Shown: positions 23,334-26,965 of the stretch, piece after piece
Position numbering within the stretch: position 1 is the stretch's first letter
How the letters are laid out: every line of letters starts with the position of its first letter
Source: a virus
IMG/VR virus record: IMGVR_UViG_3300002231_000649
Span: 15,247 to 42,211 of that record
Strand: one strand, 5' to 3'
DNA length: 26,965 nucleotides
Made by a program: the position numbers and the translations under genes
Notes under the pieces: generated by a model
The model's database searches: none
Told to the model about the DNA's origin: nothing
The model's input: only the letters and a program-made list of their open reading frames with translations

Positions 23334-24631
23334 AAAAGATTTTATTATGCTTTTTATTTTTATTTTTTACAGTCTCAGCCAATGCACAAGAGACTATTTT
23401 TTTACCGATAATCCTTAAGGATAGCAATCCTATGGCAGCAACACCAAGATTAGTCATCACAGACGGCACAACAGAGATTGATTTATTAGGTCCAGATTCA
23501 GGTTGGAAATTAGCTGATCCATACTGGAATCCTCAAATAGCATCATACAAAGGCGGTGGATCATTTGTTAATGCTCAATTGGCAGAAGGACAGAGATTAG
23601 TACATAAAGAGTATGGCAATGTTACCGAATCTATACCATTGTCTTTATCAGGACTTAATCAGAATAAGGCAATGCAAACAGCGCATGAAGCATTAGAATT
23701 ATTAAGACAAGCCGGTGATTACTGGGTTGAACCTTATGAATATGATGACGTATGGGTAGAAGCCAAATTAGCCTGTAATGATTGCTTGACAGGATACAGC
23801 CGGATTATCAAAGGCGATATACCGGAACTCACAAACCCATACGGGCAACCATTTTTTAGCTCATACGACAAGCCAGTTATGGAAGGCATCACCCTTGTTT
23901 TTGAACGTGAACCGTTTTGGCGTGGCACAAAACCGGGAACGATTATAGGACCGCTTTACAATCTAATCGACAATCCTGATTTTGAATTGTGGAATTTTGG
24001 AGTAACTGACAGTCAACCGGATAGTTGGGATGATATTGAAACCACGCATATTGTTGGACAAAATAGCAGAGATCAAGCATTGCCTAAATTTGGTAACAAT
24101 GATTTGAAAATTAGAGTATCAGGTTCCACTTTGGCCGGCGCAAGTAAAGGTGTTACTCAAGTAATAAATGATACTGATGATAGCACAGAATATACCATCA
24201 TAGCTTGGGTACGCTCAGAAGGTGTATCAAATGGCGTTGGACGCATTCTAATCACCTATTCAAATCAATTAGAATTATACCGGGAAAGTGATAGTCACGG
24301 TTGGACTCTATACACTGGTAAAATTACAACTGGTATTAGTGATGTGGTGGCTATCCATTGTGAGATTTTGACAACAGCAGCGAATACTGATGGCACTATT
24401 TATATTGATAGTTTGATGTTTATCAAAGGCGATTATGAAACAGAAGCTAAAAATGGAGTATTGCCATATCTATCAGGTAGTCACATTGTTAATAATTTAG
24501 AATTGGCAGATGATTTAGTAAAAAGTGCTGGTACTATAAATTTTCTGGATGTGTGGAATATACCCGGCAATGTTGATAGTTTAATCAGGTTGGAGTTAAC
24601 TAACAACACATCACCGGCTGACAGTACCTAA
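23330..24631 (+). CDS. Distal tail protein with signal-peptide-like N-terminus and CBM-like domain, first part
   Basis: The gene directly after the tape measure is normally the distal tail protein (Dit). Residues 35-200 (PRLVITDGTTEIDLLGPDSG; VFEREPFWRGTKPG) fit a Dit-like core. From about residue 210, LIDNPDFELWNFGV begins a jelly-roll domain resembling carbohydrate-binding modules. The first 20 residues are a signal-peptide-like sequence, MKKILLCFLFLFFTV ending SANAQ, followed by FLPIILK. A second possible start, ATG 23432, has AAGGA upstream and would give MAATPRL. The frame stops at 24629-24631 and the same protein resumes in +1. The ATGA overlap with the tape measure favours the longer start. 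Confidence 0.6.
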   Translation: MKKILLCFLFLFFTVSANAQETIFLPIILKDSNPMAATPRLVITDGTTEIDLLGPDSGWKLADPYWNPQIASYKGGGSFVNAQLAEGQRLVHKEYGNVTESIPLSLSGLNQNKAMQTAHEALELLRQAGDYWVEPYEYDDVWVEAKLACNDCLTGYSRIIKGDIPELTNPYGQPFFSSYDKPVMEGITLVFEREPFWRGTKPGTIIGPLYNLIDNPDFELWNFGVTDSQPDSWDDIETTHIVGQNSRDQALPKFGNNDLKIRVSGSTLAGASKGVTQVINDTDDSTEYTIIAWVRSEGVSNGVGRILITYSNQLELYRESDSHGWTLYTGKITTGISDVVAIHCEILTTAANTDGTIYIDSLMFIKGDYETEAKNGVLPYLSGSHIVNNLELADDLVKSAGTINFLDVWNIPGNVDSLIRLELTNNTSPADST

Positions 24632-24653
24632 TCCTGTAGAAATTTATAACAAA

Positions 24654-26330
24654 ATGAGAATTGGCTTAAGACGTACTGGCACTGTATCCAATTTTGATTA
24701 CTTTAGGAATTTTGCCGGAACTAATGATGCTACTGCCAGTGGTGGTGGATATGCCGAAACTGATAATTTAGGCACTGATAAAATAGAGGCCGGTTCTGAA
24801 ATTATAGAAGAAAATACACTTGATAACGCTGGTCGATTTAGAGCGTATGCTAGAATTTATGATCCGGCTGGTACTGCTGGTAATTTGCAAACTAGAATAG
24901 AATATTATAAAGATAATGCAGAACAATTAAAAATTCTTGACGCTGTAAAATCTAATATTGTTTCAAATTGGCAGATTGTAGATTTAACAGATAAAAAAGC
25001 TGTTATTTGGGATGCTAAATTTCAACCTAATATACCATCTCAATTTGGATACAATATTGACATGAATAGATTGACTGGCAGTGATAAAGCCAGATTAGAT
25101 TATTCTTTACTTATGCCTACTGATGGCGGATTTGTTGAGATTACCGCAAGTCCTCCATTGAATTATAAAGCACTTGTGACTGTTGACAATACAGAAGGTC
25201 AGTTATTTGTAAGTGGTATCAATAAGCCAGCGTCAAGTGGATGGGTGCAAGATGCCGAAGTGCCTGGGACTAGCACAACTTTAATACATGAATTTATTAG
25301 TTTTAGAGGACTTTTATTTGCTGTTGGAACTGATACCCCAGCAGCAGCACAAGAGCAAGTATGGCGATTAAGAGATGGAAAATGGACTAAAGTTTTTACA
25401 GGCGTTACGCCGGGAACGTTGGACGCTGCTGCAATTTATAATGGTGAGTTATTTGCTGGCGGTAGAGATGGTAGAATATTAAAATCATCAGATGGTTTAA
25501 CCTGGGGATTAGTATCAACTTCTTTTGCTGGAGATGATGATACATTTGTAATAACAGTTTATAATTCACTTTTATTTGTTGCTGTTGGTAATAATGGTTC
25601 AGATTCTAATCAAAGTGATATTTATTATTATAATGGTTCGAGTTGGACATCTGATAATCCTGGTTTATTCTTAGAAGATATGAAATCATATGCTGGCAAT
25701 CTTTATGGTGTTCAAAGTTCAATTTGGAAACGAGACAGTGCTGGTGCCTGGACAGAAGAAAAACAACTGAATGTTGATTTTAATATAACTGGAAAAAAAC
25801 TAATTGTATTCAGGGGGAAATTAGTTATATTATGTTCTGATACACTTTTTCCTTCGGTCAATAAAGGACAAGTTGTTATTTTTGATGGGTCTACTTACGA
25901 ATTAAAAGAGCCATTGTCGGAGATTGCAATTTTTCAAGATGGCATTGTTTTTAATGACAAACTTTATACCTCTACAACCAATGACGATAATGATATTATA
26001 AAAGTTTGGAGTACATCAGATTTAGAAACTTGGACATTAGAAAATCAGGTTAATGTTGCCTTTGCGAGTAGTAATAATAATTTCGGTAAAAACAAAAACA
26101 ATTTATATTTAGCTGCTGGGACTGATGCTCAAACTCAATCTTCTTCACAATCTAGTGCCGCATGGCGCGTTTTAGATTTTGAAGGAACTGGCTTTCTTGC
26201 TCCCCCAGAAAAGCGACACAGATATATCTTCTCGTATGATCGCGAGAACTTCATCAATAATATAAACGATAAAGCTTTGATTGGCATTGGTTTTGTGCCA
26301 AGATATTTAACCCTAAGAGGCAAAAACTAA
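24654..26330 (+). CDS. Continuation of the distal tail protein: propeller fibre part (+1 frame)
   Basis: The frame is open from about 24630 (NPVEIYNKMRIGLRRTG) with no ribosome binding site at ATG 24654, and the domain begun upstream continues (FRAYARIYDPAGTAG; LDYSLLMPTDGGFVEIT). From about residue 165 of this part repeated blades follow: GLLFAVGTD, IYNGELFAGGRDGRILKSSD, LFVAVGNNGSDSN, LVILCSDTLF, LYLAAGTDAQTQ. Motifs such as KSSDGLTWG and STSDLETWT recall sialidase-type Asp-boxes. A receptor-binding or sugar-binding role on the host surface is likely for such an extended baseplate protein. The end ALIGIGFVPRYLTLRGK is typical of a baseplate domain. It is read together with the previous entry as one protein of about 1000 residues. 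Confidence 0.55.
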   Translation: MRIGLRRTGTVSNFDYFRNFAGTNDATASGGGYAETDNLGTDKIEAGSEIIEENTLDNAGRFRAYARIYDPAGTAGNLQTRIEYYKDNAEQLKILDAVKSNIVSNWQIVDLTDKKAVIWDAKFQPNIPSQFGYNIDMNRLTGSDKARLDYSLLMPTDGGFVEITASPPLNYKALVTVDNTEGQLFVSGINKPASSGWVQDAEVPGTSTTLIHEFISFRGLLFAVGTDTPAAAQEQVWRLRDGKWTKVFTGVTPGTLDAAAIYNGELFAGGRDGRILKSSDGLTWGLVSTSFAGDDDTFVITVYNSLLFVAVGNNGSDSNQSDIYYYNGSSWTSDNPGLFLEDMKSYAGNLYGVQSSIWKRDSAGAWTEEKQLNVDFNITGKKLIVFRGKLVILCSDTLFPSVNKGQVVIFDGSTYELKEPLSEIAIFQDGIVFNDKLYTSTTNDDNDIIKVWSTSDLETWTLENQVNVAFASSNNNFGKNKNNLYLAAGTDAQTQSSSQSSAAWRVLDFEGTGFLAPPEKRHRYIFSYDRENFINNINDKALIGIGFVPRYLTLRGKN

Positions 26331-26340
26331 ATGCCTCTTA
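26314..26340 (+). promoter_or_regulatory. Inverted repeat covering the next gene's ribosome site and start
   Basis: TAAGAGGCA at 26314-26322 pairs perfectly (9 bp) with TGCCTCTTA at 26332-26340 around a 9-base loop. The left arm holds the likely Shine-Dalgarno AGAGG, and the right arm contains the first codons after ATG 26331. In mRNA this would hide the start until a ribosome finishes the upstream gene, whose stop is at 26328-26330. Confidence 0.45.
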
Positions 26341-26965
26341 CCATTATTGCTTATGAGCCATTATCAGAACAAGGATTATATGCAAGAGGCTTTATTCAGG
26401 ACATTACACCAAATATTGAAGGATACAATCACATTATTTCAGCCGTTGGTGGATTTGATACAGCCGGATTTACACTCAAAGGAACAAGAGATGAATTAGA
26501 TGATTGGTTTGATGACGGTTTAATGCGCCGTGTTGCAGTTCACAACCCAGAAGGAATACAAGTTTGGGAAGGATATGTGTCTCGTATGCGGTATGTCGTT
26601 GGAACACTAGTTAAAACAAAAACGATTGACAATCTCTATAATCGTATTGTGATGAGATACGCACCATTGGACTTTTCAGTATTTCCACCAATAGCCGGTG
26701 CGCCGGTAACGCATACTTTTAATGATGTGGCAAGCCAACAAGATTTTGGTGTTAAAGCACTTGTAATCAGTGCTGGCGAGAGAACAGATAGCACTGCTTA
26801 CGATTGGGCCAGAACAGTATTAAAAGACAGAAAAGATATTCAGATCGGTGAAAATGTTAATACTGCCGGTCAGGACGCTTTATCAATCGAGATTGAATGT
26901 AGAGGGTATTGGCATACATTAAAATGGCTACCATATGAAAACTCTAAAACTGGAACAATCCAAGC
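26331..26965 (+). CDS. Baseplate hub / tail-associated protein, 5' part (cut by window end)
   Basis: This frame opens one base after the previous stop and is uninterrupted to the window edge, giving 211 residues. It begins MPLTIIAYEPLSEQGLYARG, then AVGGFDTAGFTLKGTRDELD, VAVHNPEGIQVWEGYVSRMR, the strand pattern of phage baseplate hub proteins (Gp37/Tal-like), which form the ring and tip after Dit. EIECRGYWHTLKW is near the visible end. The order tape measure, distal tail, hub is the standard one. The C-terminal part, where a peptidase or lysin domain might be, lies outside. Confidence 0.6.
   Translation, partial: MPLTIIAYEPLSEQGLYARGFIQDITPNIEGYNHIISAVGGFDTAGFTLKGTRDELDDWFDDGLMRRVAVHNPEGIQVWEGYVSRMRYVVGTLVKTKTIDNLYNRIVMRYAPLDFSVFPPIAGAPVTHTFNDVASQQDFGVKALVISAGERTDSTAYDWARTVLKDRKDIQIGENVNTAGQDALSIEIECRGYWHTLKWLPYENSKTGTIQ

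Noticed and set aside
1-26965. tRNA, CRISPR array, integrase, attachment site or transposon
   Set aside because: I found no cloverleaf-like sequence, repeat-spacer series, recombinase motif or terminal inverted repeats by reading; long intergenic space is absent.

Overview
The window is a stretch of the late (virion assembly) region of a tailed phage with a long flexible tail (siphovirus, Caudoviricetes). Every convincing gene is on the + strand. The order is the classical one: portal (3' part only), MuF-like head protein, small head protein, protease/scaffold, major capsid protein, connector, tail completion, major tail protein, tail assembly chaperones, tape measure, distal tail/fibre and baseplate hub (5' part only). 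The DNA is A+T-rich. I see no tRNA, rRNA, CRISPR array, integrase or insertion sequence. The host is not stated by the sequence. One clue is a signal peptide followed by FLPIIL at the start of the distal tail gene, an arrangement I associate with secreted proteins of Chloroflexota. This host guess is tentative.

Head region, 1-5297: partial portal, MuF-like protein, a small protein broken by a +1 frame change, a 662-codon maturation gene with two internal Shine-Dalgarno/ATG starts (a lambda C/Nu3-like nested arrangement), and a cysteine-rich major capsid protein.

Inserted cassette, 5300-16009: about 10.7 kb lies between the capsid and connector genes, where most siphophages carry little or nothing. 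A strong hairpin and a good extended -10 promoter separate it from the capsid gene. It holds seven glycosyltransferase genes (one broken, one with two GT domains), an RmlD-like reductase, a GDP-L-fucose synthase, two class I methyltransferases (one frame-broken), a zinc ribbon protein, a DUF1360-type membrane protein, a single-helix membrane protein and two micro-ORFs. Stops and starts overlap almost throughout. The last glycosyltransferase runs into a small virion-type protein. The best reading is a late-expressed pathway that builds a decorated, perhaps fucosylated and methylated, glycan, plausibly on the phage's own capsid or tail.

Connector and tail region, 16022-26965: connector, tail completion protein, a major tail protein carrying a BNR-type beta-propeller, the chaperone pair with an overlapping second frame, a 1096-residue tape measure, a distal tail protein extended by a carbohydrate-binding-like domain and a second propeller, and the start of a hub protein.

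A pattern crossing all regions is a set of eight places where one recognisable protein continues in another frame. Seven of the eight are +1. They may be assembly insertions, real decay, or in part programmed +1 frameshifting. The tail chaperone and the major tail protein are the places where programmed shifting has precedent.
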